Below are positions 44,134-52,338 of a DNA stretch of 64,000 nucleotides, in pieces. This stretch comes from Pseudomonas uvaldensis (lineage in GTDB: Bacteria; Pseudomonadota; Gammaproteobacteria; Pseudomonadales; Pseudomonadaceae). Position numbers and translations under genes: made by a program. The DNA lies in assembly GCF_021271205.1 (NCBI RefSeq), contig NZ_JAIWKS010000008.1, forward strand, positions 124,001-188,000. Reading direction: 5' to 3'. Below the pieces are notes generated by a model. That model was not told the origin of the DNA. It saw only the letters and a list, made by a program, of their open reading frames with translations, and searched no databases. The stretch's first letter is position 1, and each line of letters begins with the position of its first letter.

Positions 44134-44928
44134 ATGCTTGTAGATTCCCATTGCCACCTTGACCGCCTCGACCTTACCGCCCACGCCGGCTCCCTCGATG
44201 CTGCGCTGGACGCGGCTCGTCAGCGCGGCGTCGGGCACTTTCTGTGTATAGGTGTCAGTGCCGACAATGCCGCTGACGTCAAGGTCCTGGCCGAGCGTTA
44301 TGAGGATGTCGATTGTTCGGTGGGTGTCCACCCCCTGGATGTCCAGCCCGACGCCGCGCCGGCACTGGACTGGCTGTTGCAGGAGCTCGACCATCCACGG
44401 GTAGTTGCCATTGGCGAAACCGGCCTCGACTATCACTACGAACCGGAGGCCGCCGAGGTCCAGCAAGCGTCGTTCCGGCTGCATCTGGAGGCTGCACGCC
44501 AGACCGGAAAACCGGTGATTATCCATACCCGAGGCGCTCGGGCCGACACCCTGGACTTGTTGCGCGATGCCGCGCTTTCACAGGCTGGCGTGCTGCACTG
44601 CTTCACCGAAGATTGGGAAATGGCCAAGGCCGCGCTGGACATGGGTTATTACATTTCCCTGTCCGGTATTGTCACGTTCCGCAACGCCGATGCCTTGCGC
44701 GATGTGGCCAGCAAAGTGCCGGCCGACCGCCTGCTGGTGGAAACCGATTCTCCGTACCTGGCGCCGATCCCGTATCGCGGTAAACCGAACCTGCCGCAGT
44801 ACGTCCGGGAAGTGGCGGAGTTCCTGGCAATGTTGCGCGGCGAGTCCTACGAGCGGTTCGCCGAGCAGACGACGGAAAACTTCAAGCGGCTGTTCCCGTT
44901 GGCTCATGTCCGTTCGGTACGGGGTTGA
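44134..44928 (+). CDS. tatD: TatD-family metal-dependent nuclease
   Basis: A 264-residue TatD/YcfH-type hydrolase. Metal ligands are in LVDSHCHLDRL, GETGLDYHYEPE, VIIHTRGA, LHCFTED and ETDSPYLAP. It is a likely DNA exonuclease or repair factor; exact substrates vary in the family. It ends the holB-pilZ-tatD string. The A-run just after its stop is the terminator of the opposing small RNA. Confidence 0.93.
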   Translation: MLVDSHCHLDRLDLTAHAGSLDAALDAARQRGVGHFLCIGVSADNAADVKVLAERYEDVDCSVGVHPLDVQPDAAPALDWLLQELDHPRVVAIGETGLDYHYEPEAAEVQQASFRLHLEAARQTGKPVIIHTRGARADTLDLLRDAALSQAGVLHCFTEDWEMAKAALDMGYYISLSGIVTFRNADALRDVASKVPADRLLVETDSPYLAPIPYRGKPNLPQYVREVAEFLAMLRGESYERFAEQTTENFKRLFPLAHVRSVRG

Positions 44929-44937
44929 ATGACAAGC

Positions 44938-44973
44938 AAAAAAAACCCGGGTTCTGGGGGGTGAATCCGGGTT
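44938..44973 (-). terminator. rgsA rho-independent terminator
   Basis: On the - strand AACCCGG-A-TTC pairs with GAA-C-CCGGGTT (one mismatch in 11), with a C-rich loop, then T8. It abuts the tatD stop codon at 44928. Confidence 0.9.
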
Positions 44974-45056
44974 AAGACCATTAGGAGTAAAACAAAGGCA
45001 CGCGGTCCTTTGGTACCTTTATCGGCGCGTCACTTGGGGGAGATGTCGCGCCGACA
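44938..45056 (-). ncRNA. rgsA: small RNA RgsA
   Basis: Read on the - strand, the region begins with a GC stem (TCGGCGCG 45047-45054 side, pairing with 45022-45029) and a single-stranded middle containing CCTTTGTTTTACTCCTAATGG in two adjoining parts (44978-44998). It ends in a rho-independent terminator: AACCCGGATTC / GAACCCGGGTT followed by an 8-base T-run (44938-44945). RgsA, an RpoS-dependent RNA of about 120 nt, lies next to tatD in P. aeruginosa. Position, length and ends all agree. The 5' end is inferred from the promoter box. Confidence 0.82.
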
Positions 45057-45061
45057 GTTCA

Positions 45062-45068
45062 AGTATTG
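45062..45068 (-). promoter_or_regulatory. candidate RpoS-type -10 element of rgsA
   Basis: CAATACT on the - strand (plus-strand 45062-45068), preceded by T and followed by TGA, resembles the stress-sigma -10 CTATACT. It is placed to start transcription near 45055, giving a transcript of about 118 nt. Confidence 0.45.
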
Positions 45069-45312
45069 ATCAGTATGCGGACGCGTCCAGTTTGGCCCAG
45101 GTGGTTTTTAAACAAATTTGGAATACGCTCGCTTCGGATAAGTTCTCATGTCGCCAATGTTTGCCTGCGCGGCGCGGTGGGGCAGGGCGCGGGGGAGACA
45201 GATGCGTACGATTTTGTGAAGAACTGTGGCCGGGAACGGATGATCCGTGCATTTTTACGTAAGTTAGGCATAATACCCGGCTTCGAATTTTGACCTGTCA
45301 GACCTTTTTCTT

Positions 45313-45951
45313 ATGCACAAAGAACCTCGTAAGGTCCGTGAGTTTCGTCGCCGCGAGCAGGAAATTCTCGACACCGCGCTCAAGTTGTTCCTCGATCAGG
45401 GTGAAGACAGCGTCACCGTCGAGATGATTGCGGATGCCGTGGGTATCGGCAAAGGCACGATTTATAAACACTTCAAGTCCAAGGCAGAGATCTACCTGCG
45501 CCTGATGCTCGACTATGAGCGCGATTTGAACGAGCTGCTGCATTCGGCGGATGTGGACAAGGACAAGGAAGCCCTGTCCCGGGCCTACTTCGAGTTCCGC
45601 ATGCGCGATCCGCAGCGCTACCGTTTGTTTGACCGCCTGGAAGAAAAGGTCGTCAAGGGTAACCAGGTGCCGGAAATGGTCGAGGAGTTGCACAAGATCC
45701 GCGCCTCGAACTTCGATCGCCTGACCTTGCTGATCAAGGGGCGGATCAGCGAAGGCAAGCTCGAAGATGTGCCGCCTTATTTCCACTACTGCGCTGCCTG
45801 GGCGTTGGTGCACGGTGCGGTGGCGCTGTATCACTCGCCATTCTGGAGCAACGTGCTGGAAGATCAGGAAGGCTTCTTCCAGTTCCTGATGGACATCGGC
45901 GTACGCATGGGCAACAAGCGCAAGCGCGATACCGACGCCCCGAGCCACTGA
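45313..45951 (+). CDS. TetR-family transcriptional regulator
   Basis: A 212-residue regulator. The N-terminal helix-turn-helix is clear: ALKLFLDQGEDSVTVEMIADAVGIGKGTIYKHFKSKAEIY. The C-terminal ligand domain is of the TetR type found at this position in Pseudomonas, next to tatD/rgsA. The ligand and targets are unknown. The C-terminal tail is basic (GNKRKRD). It is preceded by a gap with a weak promoter-like box and followed by moaA on the same strand after 137 nt. Confidence 0.88.
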   Translation: MHKEPRKVREFRRREQEILDTALKLFLDQGEDSVTVEMIADAVGIGKGTIYKHFKSKAEIYLRLMLDYERDLNELLHSADVDKDKEALSRAYFEFRMRDPQRYRLFDRLEEKVVKGNQVPEMVEELHKIRASNFDRLTLLIKGRISEGKLEDVPPYFHYCAAWALVHGAVALYHSPFWSNVLEDQEGFFQFLMDIGVRMGNKRKRDTDAPSH

Positions 45952-46088
45952 CATTCACCTGTCTGATAGCGCCATGTCTGCTTACATGGCGCAGTGCCCC
46001 AGTAATATACTCAGGCATGGGACTTGCTAAAACTTGAATTCTAGGTCAAGTTTCGGCTCGTCCGATTCTTCTTCCGCCGGAGTGATCC

Positions 46089-47057
46089 ATGATCGTTGAT
46101 CGTCAGGGCAGGCGTTTTCGCAATTTGCGGGTCAGCCTGACTTCCGCCTGCAACTACGCCTGTACCTATTGCGTACCTGACGGTAAGCGGCTGGTGGCTG
46201 CGCAGGATGAACTGTCGGCCGAAGCGATGGCTCGTGGCGTGGCTTATCTGATCGAAGCTGCCGGCATCGAGCGGCTACGCATCACCGGGGGTGAGCCGCT
46301 GGTCAGTCCCAAGCTGGAGCACTTCATGACGGCAGTGGGGCAGATGGGTCTGGAGGACATCAGCCTGACCACCAACGGCCAACTGTTGGCGAAAAAACTG
46401 CCGCTGCTGCTGCAAGCCGGTATCCGCCGCATCAACGTTTCCCTCGATACCCTGGACCCTGCGGCATTTCGCAGTATCGCTCGTGGCGGTGACCTCGCGA
46501 CGGTGCTCGACGGCATGCAACAGGCTCGGGCGGCGGGGATGAAGATCAAGGTGAATATGGTGCCGCTGCGCGGGCAGAACCTGGACCAGGTGATGCCGCT
46601 GCTCGATTACTGCCTCGAACGGGGTTATGAGCTGCGCTTCATCGAGTTGATGCGCATGGGCCATCTGGCCAGCGATTCCAATGGTTTTTTGCAGCAGTTC
46701 GTCAGTCTTCAACAGTTGTTGAGCCTGATTGGCGACCGGTACGAGTATCTGCAAGCCAACGCGCCGGTGGATGCCACGGCGGTGCGTTATGAAATACCGG
46801 GAATGGGGTATTTCGGAGTGATTGCCAACGAGAGCGTTCCGTTCTGTCGCACCTGCTCACGGCTGCGGTTGTCGTCTACGGGCTGGTTGCATGGTTGTTT
46901 GTCGTCGAGCAATCGCCACTACATTGGCGATCTGCTGGACAAGCCTCGCCATCAGGCATTGCCGGCCATCCAGCGGCTGCTCGTCAAGGCTCTGGGAGAC
47001 AAGCAGGAAGTGGCGTTCTCCGGTGGGGCCACCATCATGAAGATCATAGGCGGCTGA
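46089..47057 (+). CDS. moaA: GTP 3',8-cyclase (molybdenum cofactor)
   Basis: A 322-residue radical SAM enzyme for the first step of molybdopterin synthesis. The SAM cluster motif is CNYACTYC, with RITGGEPLVSPKLEHF and DTLDP downstream. The second cluster has CRTCSRLRLSSTGWLHGC. The C-terminus ends in a double Gly, as is usual. It supplies cofactor for enzymes such as the IorAB hydroxylase encoded 20 kb away, an inference. No other moa gene is adjacent. Confidence 0.93.
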   Translation: MIVDRQGRRFRNLRVSLTSACNYACTYCVPDGKRLVAAQDELSAEAMARGVAYLIEAAGIERLRITGGEPLVSPKLEHFMTAVGQMGLEDISLTTNGQLLAKKLPLLLQAGIRRINVSLDTLDPAAFRSIARGGDLATVLDGMQQARAAGMKIKVNMVPLRGQNLDQVMPLLDYCLERGYELRFIELMRMGHLASDSNGFLQQFVSLQQLLSLIGDRYEYLQANAPVDATAVRYEIPGMGYFGVIANESVPFCRTCSRLRLSSTGWLHGCLSSSNRHYIGDLLDKPRHQALPAIQRLLVKALGDKQEVAFSGGATIMKIIGG

Positions 47058-47154
47058 TTTGCCTTGTGGCGACCCCCTTATCTATCGAGCTGGCGCAAAA
47101 GCTGCATCCAACGACCATTCGCCGGTTTTCCGACACCGGTTTCTGGAGGGTAGG

Positions 47155-47760
47155 ATGCGTAGCCTGGTTTTGCTGCTGGCCGTCATGGCGCTTGGTGGCT
47201 GCATGAATGTCAGCGACATGGGGGAGGGCGTGCGTTATCACATGAGCGATGCCGGTCTGCTGGATCACAGCGACAGCCGTCGTGTGAATAACCTGCGTAT
47301 CCAGCCCGATTCGTTCATCTATATTGCCCAAGGCGCCTTCGCTCCGCCGGGCAGTGCCTATCCACGTCCCAATGTCGTGGCCGAAGAAGCTTTCAATGGT
47401 TTCATCGAATACTTCCCCATGGTTCGTCGTGCCCGGGTGCCCGAAGGACTTGACCAGGCCATGGGCGAAGCTCGTGCCGCCGGTGCGCATTACCTGCTGT
47501 ACACCCGATTCGCCAAGGCTGACAACCGTATTGGCAATACTGATGAATGGCTCGATGAAGAGGCGGTAGATCGTCTGGGGGTCGACACCAGCGTGATTCA
47601 GATCATGTTGATCGAGACCAGCACCCAGTATTTGATCGATACTGCACGTATCAAGAGTCGCGGCGGTTTGCTGACGCTGCATGACAAACAGCCACAAGAC
47701 CTCATCGCCACGCCCTTGCGTGAATATGCTCGCAGCCTGTTGGGGATGAGCAACGAGTAA
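47155..47760 (+). CDS. DUF4823-type lipoprotein
   Basis: A 201-residue lipoprotein. MRSLVLLLAVMALGGC contains a lipobox with Cys16, and the mature part has a single globular domain (EYFPMVRRARVPEGLDQAMGEARAAGAHYLLYTRFAK broken by loops). It resembles DUF4823 family members of Pseudomonas; function unknown. GGAGG lies seven bases before ATG 47155; in-frame upstream codons lack the signal sequence. The DUF1285 gene follows after 15 nt. Confidence 0.8.
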   Translation: MRSLVLLLAVMALGGCMNVSDMGEGVRYHMSDAGLLDHSDSRRVNNLRIQPDSFIYIAQGAFAPPGSAYPRPNVVAEEAFNGFIEYFPMVRRARVPEGLDQAMGEARAAGAHYLLYTRFAKADNRIGNTDEWLDEEAVDRLGVDTSVIQIMLIETSTQYLIDTARIKSRGGLLTLHDKQPQDLIATPLREYARSLLGMSNE

Positions 47761-47775
47761 ACATAAGGAATCACC

Positions 47776-48336
47776 ATGAGCGGACCGCAAAAAGCCAATG
47801 ACCTGCTGGGGCAGATCCCCAAGACCAAAGGCCTGCCGCCGGTCCACTTGTGGAATCCCGACTTCTGCGGCGACATTGACATGCGCATCGCCCGCGATGG
47901 CACCTGGTATTACCTGGGCACGCCTATCGGGCGCAAGCCGATGGTCAAGCTGTTCTCCACCATCATCCGCCGCGATGGCGATGATTACTTCCTGATTACC
48001 CCTGTGGAAAAAGTCGGCATTCGGGTCGACGATGCGCCGTTCGTAGCCGTGACCCTCGAAGTCGAAGGCGAGGGAGAGGGACAGGTATTGCGCTTCACGA
48101 CCAACGTCGATGAAACCACCGAGGCCGGTCCCGAGCATCCTATGCGAGTGGTGATCGATCCGCAGACCCAGGAACCCGCGCCCTATGTACATGTGCGCGC
48201 CAACCTCGAGGCACTGATTCATCGCAATGTGTTCTACCAGTTGGTGGAGCTGGCGGTGAGCCGCGAGATCGAGGGGCAGAGGTGGTTGGGCGTGTGGAGT
48301 GGTGGGATGTTCTTCCCGATCGGCCTGGAACCGTAA
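47776..48336 (+). CDS. DUF1285 protein
   Basis: A 186-residue soluble protein with LPPVHLWNPDFCGDIDMRIARDG and GRKPMVKLFSTIIRRDGDDYFLITPVEK (read in parts), matching the DUF1285 pattern; then HPMRVVIDPQTQEPAPYVHVRANLEALIHR near the end. A proteolysis- or stress-related role is sometimes suggested for the family, but nothing here proves it. AAGGAA precedes the start. A REP pair follows. Confidence 0.85.
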   Translation: MSGPQKANDLLGQIPKTKGLPPVHLWNPDFCGDIDMRIARDGTWYYLGTPIGRKPMVKLFSTIIRRDGDDYFLITPVEKVGIRVDDAPFVAVTLEVEGEGEGQVLRFTTNVDETTEAGPEHPMRVVIDPQTQEPAPYVHVRANLEALIHRNVFYQLVELAVSREIEGQRWLGVWSGGMFFPIGLEP

Positions 48337-48340
48337 ATCC

Positions 48341-48429
48341 TGTGGGAGCGGGCTTGCTCGCGAAGGCGGTGGATCAGCAAGTGTTGATTTGACTGACCCA
48401 CCGTCTGCGCGAGCAAGCCCGCTCCTACA
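48341..48429. repeat. inverted pair of REP elements (REPIN)
   Basis: TGTGGGAGCGGGCTTGCTCG (48341-48360) and an inverted copy, GCGAGCAAGCCCGCTCCTACA (48409-48429), enclose about 48 nt. It lies between the DUF1285 gene and the FadR-type regulator. Confidence 0.85.
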
Positions 48430-48454
48430 ATTTTGCGTAAATTCGGATTGACAC

Positions 48455-48471
48455 CCAATCATATGATGATT
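48455..48471. promoter_or_regulatory. operator-like palindrome upstream of the FadR-type regulator gene
   Basis: CCAATCATATGATGATT contains the perfect palindrome ATCATATGAT (48458-48467). Its reverse strand, AATCATCATATGATTGG, matches AATCATCATACGATATG (51099-51115) upstream of araF at 14 of 17 positions. It lies about 40 nt before the regulator start. Confidence 0.6.
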
Positions 48472-48509
48472 AGCGTGAGCCACCCATAAAGAGTGGCCGC
48501 GGGGTTTTC

Positions 48510-49256
48510 ATGTCCAGCAGTTTTCATGCATCGACCGTCGATTGGCTGGGTGGCTGGATCGCCGCCGGCCAGGTCAAGCCAGGGCAGACCATCAAGGTCG
48601 AGGCGGACCTGGGGGAGCAACTGGGGGTCAGTCGCACGGTCATCCGCGAGGCGATCAAGACCCTGGTGGCCAAGGGCATGCTGGAAGTCGGGCCGAAAGT
48701 CGGTACGCGGGTCTTGCCGGTGCGACGCTGGAATCTGTTCGATCCACAGGTCGTCGGTTGGCTATCGCGCAGCGGGCTGCCGGAAAACTTTGTCGACGAC
48801 CTGCTCGACCTGCGTCGCACCATCGAGCCCATGGCGGTGCGTTGGGCCTGCGAGCGGGCGACCGCCCAGCAGATAGAGGCAATCCGTCTGGCCTATCATG
48901 CGCTGGAGCGGGCCGTGGACAGCGACGCCGACTACAACCGCGCCGACCAGTATTTCCACGAATGCATCCTAGCCGCCAGCCACAATCAATTCATCGAACA
49001 AATGGTCCCGGCCTTGGGGGCGTTGCTGGCGGTGTCGTTCGAGGTGTCGGCGGCCGATCCGGATGAACTGCGCCGGACCTTACCCATCCACAAGGATATC
49101 GCCGAAGCCATCGCCGCCCGTGACGCTGCGCGGGGTGTCTGGGCCTGCATGACCTTGATCGATAACGCTGACCTGGCCATCAAGCGCTTTTACCCTGACT
49201 TGATGGCCGGTCGTACAGACACTGCCGGGCAAGCCGGAAACAGGAGGATTCAATGA
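48510..49256 (+). CDS. FadR/GntR-family regulator of sugar catabolism
   Basis: A 248-residue regulator with an N-terminal winged helix (EADLGEQLGVSRTVIREAIKTLVAKGMLEV) and a C-terminal FCD ligand domain with the metal-site residues in D-L-R-R-T-I-E-P and H-E-C-I-L-A-A-S-H-N. It is similar in layout to E. coli DgoR, with WNLFDPQVVGWL corresponding to a region seen there. It probably controls this locus, and the palindromes at 48455 and 51099 are candidate operators. It overlaps the lactonase gene by 4 nt, so the two are coupled. Confidence 0.88.
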   Translation: MSSSFHASTVDWLGGWIAAGQVKPGQTIKVEADLGEQLGVSRTVIREAIKTLVAKGMLEVGPKVGTRVLPVRRWNLFDPQVVGWLSRSGLPENFVDDLLDLRRTIEPMAVRWACERATAQQIEAIRLAYHALERAVDSDADYNRADQYFHECILAASHNQFIEQMVPALGALLAVSFEVSAADPDELRRTLPIHKDIAEAIAARDAARGVWACMTLIDNADLAIKRFYPDLMAGRTDTAGQAGNRRIQ

Positions 49257-50128
49257 TGTGGACGGCTGTGACGGAACACCGGGCGAAACTGGGCGAGGGG
49301 CCGTTCTGGGACGAGGCGACCCGGGCATTGTATTGGGTCGACATCGCGGGCAAGCAGGCGCTGCGGTTGATCGGCGCCAATGTGGATATCTGGCAGATGC
49401 CCGAGCACGTCTCCGCGTTCATCCCGACGCAGAGCGGGGATGCCCTGGTGACGCTGAGCAGTGGTGTCTACCGGTTGGACCTGGAATCGCCGGGCCTGGA
49501 GCCCCGGTTGACTTTGCTGTGCATGGCCGACCCTCAGCCGGGCAATCGGGCCAACGAAGCCCGTTGTGATGCGTTGGGTCGGCTCTGGCTCGGCACCATG
49601 CAGAACAACATTGGCGAAAACGGCGAAGACCTGCCCATCGAGCGGCGCTCGGGTGGCCTGTTTCGCGTGGGCGGCGATGGCCGGGTCATGCCATTGCTGC
49701 GCGGACTTGGCATCCCCAACACGCTGTTATGGTCTCCCGACGGGACCACGGTGTATTTCGGTGAAAGCCTCGACGGCACGTTGTACAGGCACTTCATTCA
49801 TCCCGATGGCAACCTGGCGCCAGCCGAGGTCTGGTTCGGTCCTCACTCGCGCGGCGGCCCGGATGGTTCGGCAATGGACGCCCGGGGCTATATCTGGAAC
49901 GCCCGCTGGGATGGCAGCTGCCTGCTGCGGTTGAGTCCGGATGGCCATGTCGACCGGGTCATCGAACTGCCAGTCAGTCGCCCCACCAGTTGTGTGTTCG
50001 GTGGCGAGGATCTCAAGACGTTGTACATCACCAGCGCGGCAAGCCCGCTGGGACACCCTTTGGACGGTGCGGTGCTGTCCATGCGGGTTGATATCCCAGG
50101 CGTGGCTTGCACACGGTTTGCGGGTTAA
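49253..50128 (+). CDS. SMP-30/gluconolactonase-family lactonase
   Basis: A 291-residue beta-propeller lactonase. Metal ligands are the Glu in AKLGEGPFWDE, the Asn in NRANEARCDALGRLW, and Asp in PDGSAMDARGYIW; the central channel includes LLWSPDGTTVYFGES. It would hydrolyse the galactono- or arabinono-lactone made by the neighbouring SDR. GGAGG precedes ATG 49253 (or 49256). It is translationally coupled to the regulator. Substrate is inferred from context. Confidence 0.88.
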   Translation: MMWTAVTEHRAKLGEGPFWDEATRALYWVDIAGKQALRLIGANVDIWQMPEHVSAFIPTQSGDALVTLSSGVYRLDLESPGLEPRLTLLCMADPQPGNRANEARCDALGRLWLGTMQNNIGENGEDLPIERRSGGLFRVGGDGRVMPLLRGLGIPNTLLWSPDGTTVYFGESLDGTLYRHFIHPDGNLAPAEVWFGPHSRGGPDGSAMDARGYIWNARWDGSCLLRLSPDGHVDRVIELPVSRPTSCVFGGEDLKTLYITSAASPLGHPLDGAVLSMRVDIPGVACTRFAG

Positions 50129-50145
50129 ATCCCAAAATATGGGAT
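50129..50145. promoter_or_regulatory. palindromic activator site, copy A
   Basis: ATCCCA-AAATA-TGGGAT: perfect 6-bp arms with a 5-nt centre. Its centre lies 22 nt before the -35 box of the promoter at 50159. A near-identical site lies at 57152-57168. Confidence 0.65.
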
Positions 50146-50158
50146 GTAAATATATATA

Positions 50159-50188
50159 TTGAGATTGTTTGGCGGTCGGGTTTATAGT
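50159..50188 (+). promoter_or_regulatory. promoter of the SDR gene
   Basis: TTGAGA (50159-50164), an 18-nt spacer, TATAGT (50183-50188). The hexamers, spacing and flanks (GGTTTATAGTC) match the dgoK promoter. Transcription should start near 50195, giving a leader of about 47 nt that ends in CAGGTGAAG. Confidence 0.65.
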
Positions 50189-50241
50189 CGGTCCTATCAG
50201 CGATACGCACTTACAAAAAAAACAAAGCAGGTGAAGTTTCC

Positions 50242-51060
50242 ATGGCTGAACCCCTCTCCTTGCCGCCGGTGCCTGAGCCACCGAAGGGCGAGCGACTGAA
50301 AAACAAGGTCGTGCTGCTGACGGGCGCCGCCCAAGGCATTGGCGAGGCGATCGTCGCCGCGTTCGCTTCCCAGCAGGCTCGGCTGGTGATCAGCGATATC
50401 CAGGCTGAAAAAGTCGAGAAGGTCGCCGTGCATTGGCGTGAGCGCGGCGCCGACGTGCAGGCACTGAAAGCCGATGTATCGAACCAGCAGGATCTGCACG
50501 CCATGGCCCGTCGTGCCGTCGAGCTGCATGGCCGCATCGATGTGTTAGTGAACTGCGCCGGGGTCAATGTATTCCGTGACCCGCTGCAAATGACCGAAGA
50601 AGATTGGCGACGCTGCTTCGCCATCGACCTGGACGGGGCCTGGTATGGCTGCAAGGCTGTGTTGCCACAGATGATCGAGCAGGGTGCCGGCAGCATCATC
50701 AACATCGCTTCGACCCATTCGTCCCACATCATTCCCGGTTGCTTCCCTTACCCGGTGGCCAAGCACGGTTTGCTGGGGCTGACTCGTGCCCTGGGCATCG
50801 AATACGCACCCAAGGGCGTGCGTGTGAATGCCATCGCGCCAGGCTATATCGAAACCCAACTGAACATCGATTACTGGAACGGCTTCGCCGACCCTCATGC
50901 CGAGCGCCAGCGAGCAATGAACCTGCACCCTCCACGGCGCATCGGCCAGCCGATCGAGGTAGCGATGACGGCCGTGTTCCTGGCCAGCGACGAAGCCCCA
51001 TTCATCAACGCTTCATGCATCACCCTCGATGGTGGACGTTCGGTCATGTATCACGACTGA
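50242..51060 (+). CDS. SDR sugar dehydrogenase (probable D-galactose/L-arabinose 1-dehydrogenase)
   Basis: A 272-residue short-chain dehydrogenase. The cofactor loop is LLTGAAQGIGEAI, followed by SD (Asp prefers NAD), NCAG, the catalytic Ser in INIASTHSSH, and YPVAKHG. The length and the HSSHIIPGCFPYPVAKHGL region resemble bacterial galactose dehydrogenases. With the lactonase and dgo genes it would start galactose oxidation. It has its own promoter (50159) and stands alone; araF starts 171 nt later with a separate operator. Confidence 0.82.
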   Translation: MAEPLSLPPVPEPPKGERLKNKVVLLTGAAQGIGEAIVAAFASQQARLVISDIQAEKVEKVAVHWRERGADVQALKADVSNQQDLHAMARRAVELHGRIDVLVNCAGVNVFRDPLQMTEEDWRRCFAIDLDGAWYGCKAVLPQMIEQGAGSIINIASTHSSHIIPGCFPYPVAKHGLLGLTRALGIEYAPKGVRVNAIAPGYIETQLNIDYWNGFADPHAERQRAMNLHPPRRIGQPIEVAMTAVFLASDEAPFINASCITLDGGRSVMYHD

Positions 51061-51098
51061 AATGTCCGGGGTTTCAGGCATCAACGTGCCTGTCATCC

Positions 51099-51115
51099 AA
51101 TCATCATACGATATG
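51099..51115. promoter_or_regulatory. operator-like palindrome upstream of araF
   Basis: AATCATCATACGATATG contains ATCATACGAT (51103-51112), a one-mismatch version of the palindrome at 48458-48467. Both are probable sites of the FadR-type regulator. Confidence 0.6.
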
Positions 51116-51231
51116 ACTATTTGGATCTATGCTGTAGCAACACGCTTTGACCGCCCGGCCTGCGCAGTACCACCGATGGTGGGGTAGATACCGGACGTTT
51201 GGCTTTCAATAAAAAAAACAAGGAGTCAGCT

Positions 51232-52236
51232 ATGAATCATCGCCGTGGGATTCGTTCCCTGTGTCGCGCCGCCCTGGCGGTTACCGCGTTCAGCCTCAGC
51301 AGCAGTCTGCTGGCGGCTGAGGAAGTGAAAATCGGTTTCCTGGTCAAGCAGGCCGAGGAACCCTGGTTCCAGACTGAATGGGCATTCGCTGAAAAAGCCG
51401 GCAAGGACAAGGGCTTCAAGGTCATCAAGATCGCCGTGCCTGACGGCGAGAAGACTCTCTCGGCCATCGACAGCCTTGCCGCCAACGGCGCCAAGGGTTT
51501 TGTCATTTGCCCGCCGGACGTGTCCCTGGGCCCGGCCATCATGGCCAAGGCCAAGCTCAATGATTTGAAAGTCATCGCGGTGGACGACCGCTTCGTCGAT
51601 GCCAGCGGCAAGTTCATGGAGGATGTGCCGTACCTTGGCATGGCCGCATTCGAAGTGGGCCAGAAGCAAGGGGCCGCCATGGCCGCTGAGGCGAAGAAAC
51701 GCGGTTGGGACTGGAAAGACACCTACGCGGTGATCAACACCTTCAACGAACTGGACACCGGCAAGAAACGCACCGACGGTTCGGTCGACGCCCTCAAGAA
51801 AGCCGGCATGCCGGAGGACCACATCCTCTACTCGGCACTCAAGACGCTCGACGTACCGGGCAGCATGGACTCCACCAACTCCGCATTGGTGAAACTGCCC
51901 AGCGCTGCGAAGAACCTGATCATCGGCGGCATGAACGACAACACTGTGCTGGGCGGCGTGCGTGCCACCGAAGCCGCCGGCTTCAAGGCGGCCAACGTGA
52001 TCGGCATCGGCATCAACGGCACCGACGCCATCGGCGAGTTGAAGAAACCCGAGAGCGGCTTCTTCGGCTCGATGCTGCCTAGTCCGCACATCGAAGGCTA
52101 CAAGACCGCCGAGATGATGTTCGAGTGGGTCACCACCGGCAAGGAACCGCCAAAGTACACCGCCATGGACGAGGTGACGCTGATCACCCGGGAGAACTTC
52201 AAGCAGGAGCTGGAAAAGATCGGCCTGTGGAATTGA
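51232..52236 (+). CDS. araF: AraF-like periplasmic sugar-binding protein
   Basis: A 334-residue exported protein. It has a signal peptide of about 30 residues (cleavage near LLAAEE) and a sugar-binding fold very close to E. coli AraF: KIGFLVKQAEEPWFQTEW, FKVIKIAVPDGEKTLSAIDSLA in parts, NELDTGKKRT, GGMNDNTVLGGVRATE and IGIGINGTDAIGEL. It captures L-arabinose, and by family precedent also D-galactose or D-fucose, which share the ring configuration. AAGGAGT precedes the start at 51232. Confidence 0.93.
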   Translation: MNHRRGIRSLCRAALAVTAFSLSSSLLAAEEVKIGFLVKQAEEPWFQTEWAFAEKAGKDKGFKVIKIAVPDGEKTLSAIDSLAANGAKGFVICPPDVSLGPAIMAKAKLNDLKVIAVDDRFVDASGKFMEDVPYLGMAAFEVGQKQGAAMAAEAKKRGWDWKDTYAVINTFNELDTGKKRTDGSVDALKKAGMPEDHILYSALKTLDVPGSMDSTNSALVKLPSAAKNLIIGGMNDNTVLGGVRATEAAGFKAANVIGIGINGTDAIGELKKPESGFFGSMLPSPHIEGYKTAEMMFEWVTTGKEPPKYTAMDEVTLITRENFKQELEKIGLWN

Positions 52237-52338
52237 CGGTCGGTTGATTCAAAAAAGCGGTGCCGGTGTCCTGTTCTGCAGTCTGTAGGATGGGGCACGC
52301 AGGCGGCGCCGCTTGATCTCTGTGAGTTCGAGGTGGTT

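Larger units (their letters stand above)
44929..45312. other. 384-nt gap between tatD and the tetR gene
   Basis: The left third holds the rgsA small RNA gene on the - strand (44938-45056) and its promoter. In 45070-45312 I see no supported gene; the open frame 45066-45293 has no RBS and an unlikely composition. A weak -10-like CATAAT at 45269-45274 could serve the TetR gene. Confidence 0.6.

Noticed and set aside
44944..44973. Hairpin after tatD as a tatD terminator
   Set aside because: On the + strand no T-run follows the stem; on the - strand T8 follows, so it belongs to the opposing small RNA.
45066..45293. 75-codon frame before the TetR gene
   Set aside because: Unlikely composition, no RBS, and its start overlaps the rgsA promoter region.
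47044..48483. 479-codon - strand frame
   Set aside because: Antisense to the DUF4823 and DUF1285 genes, both of which have good starts and family features.
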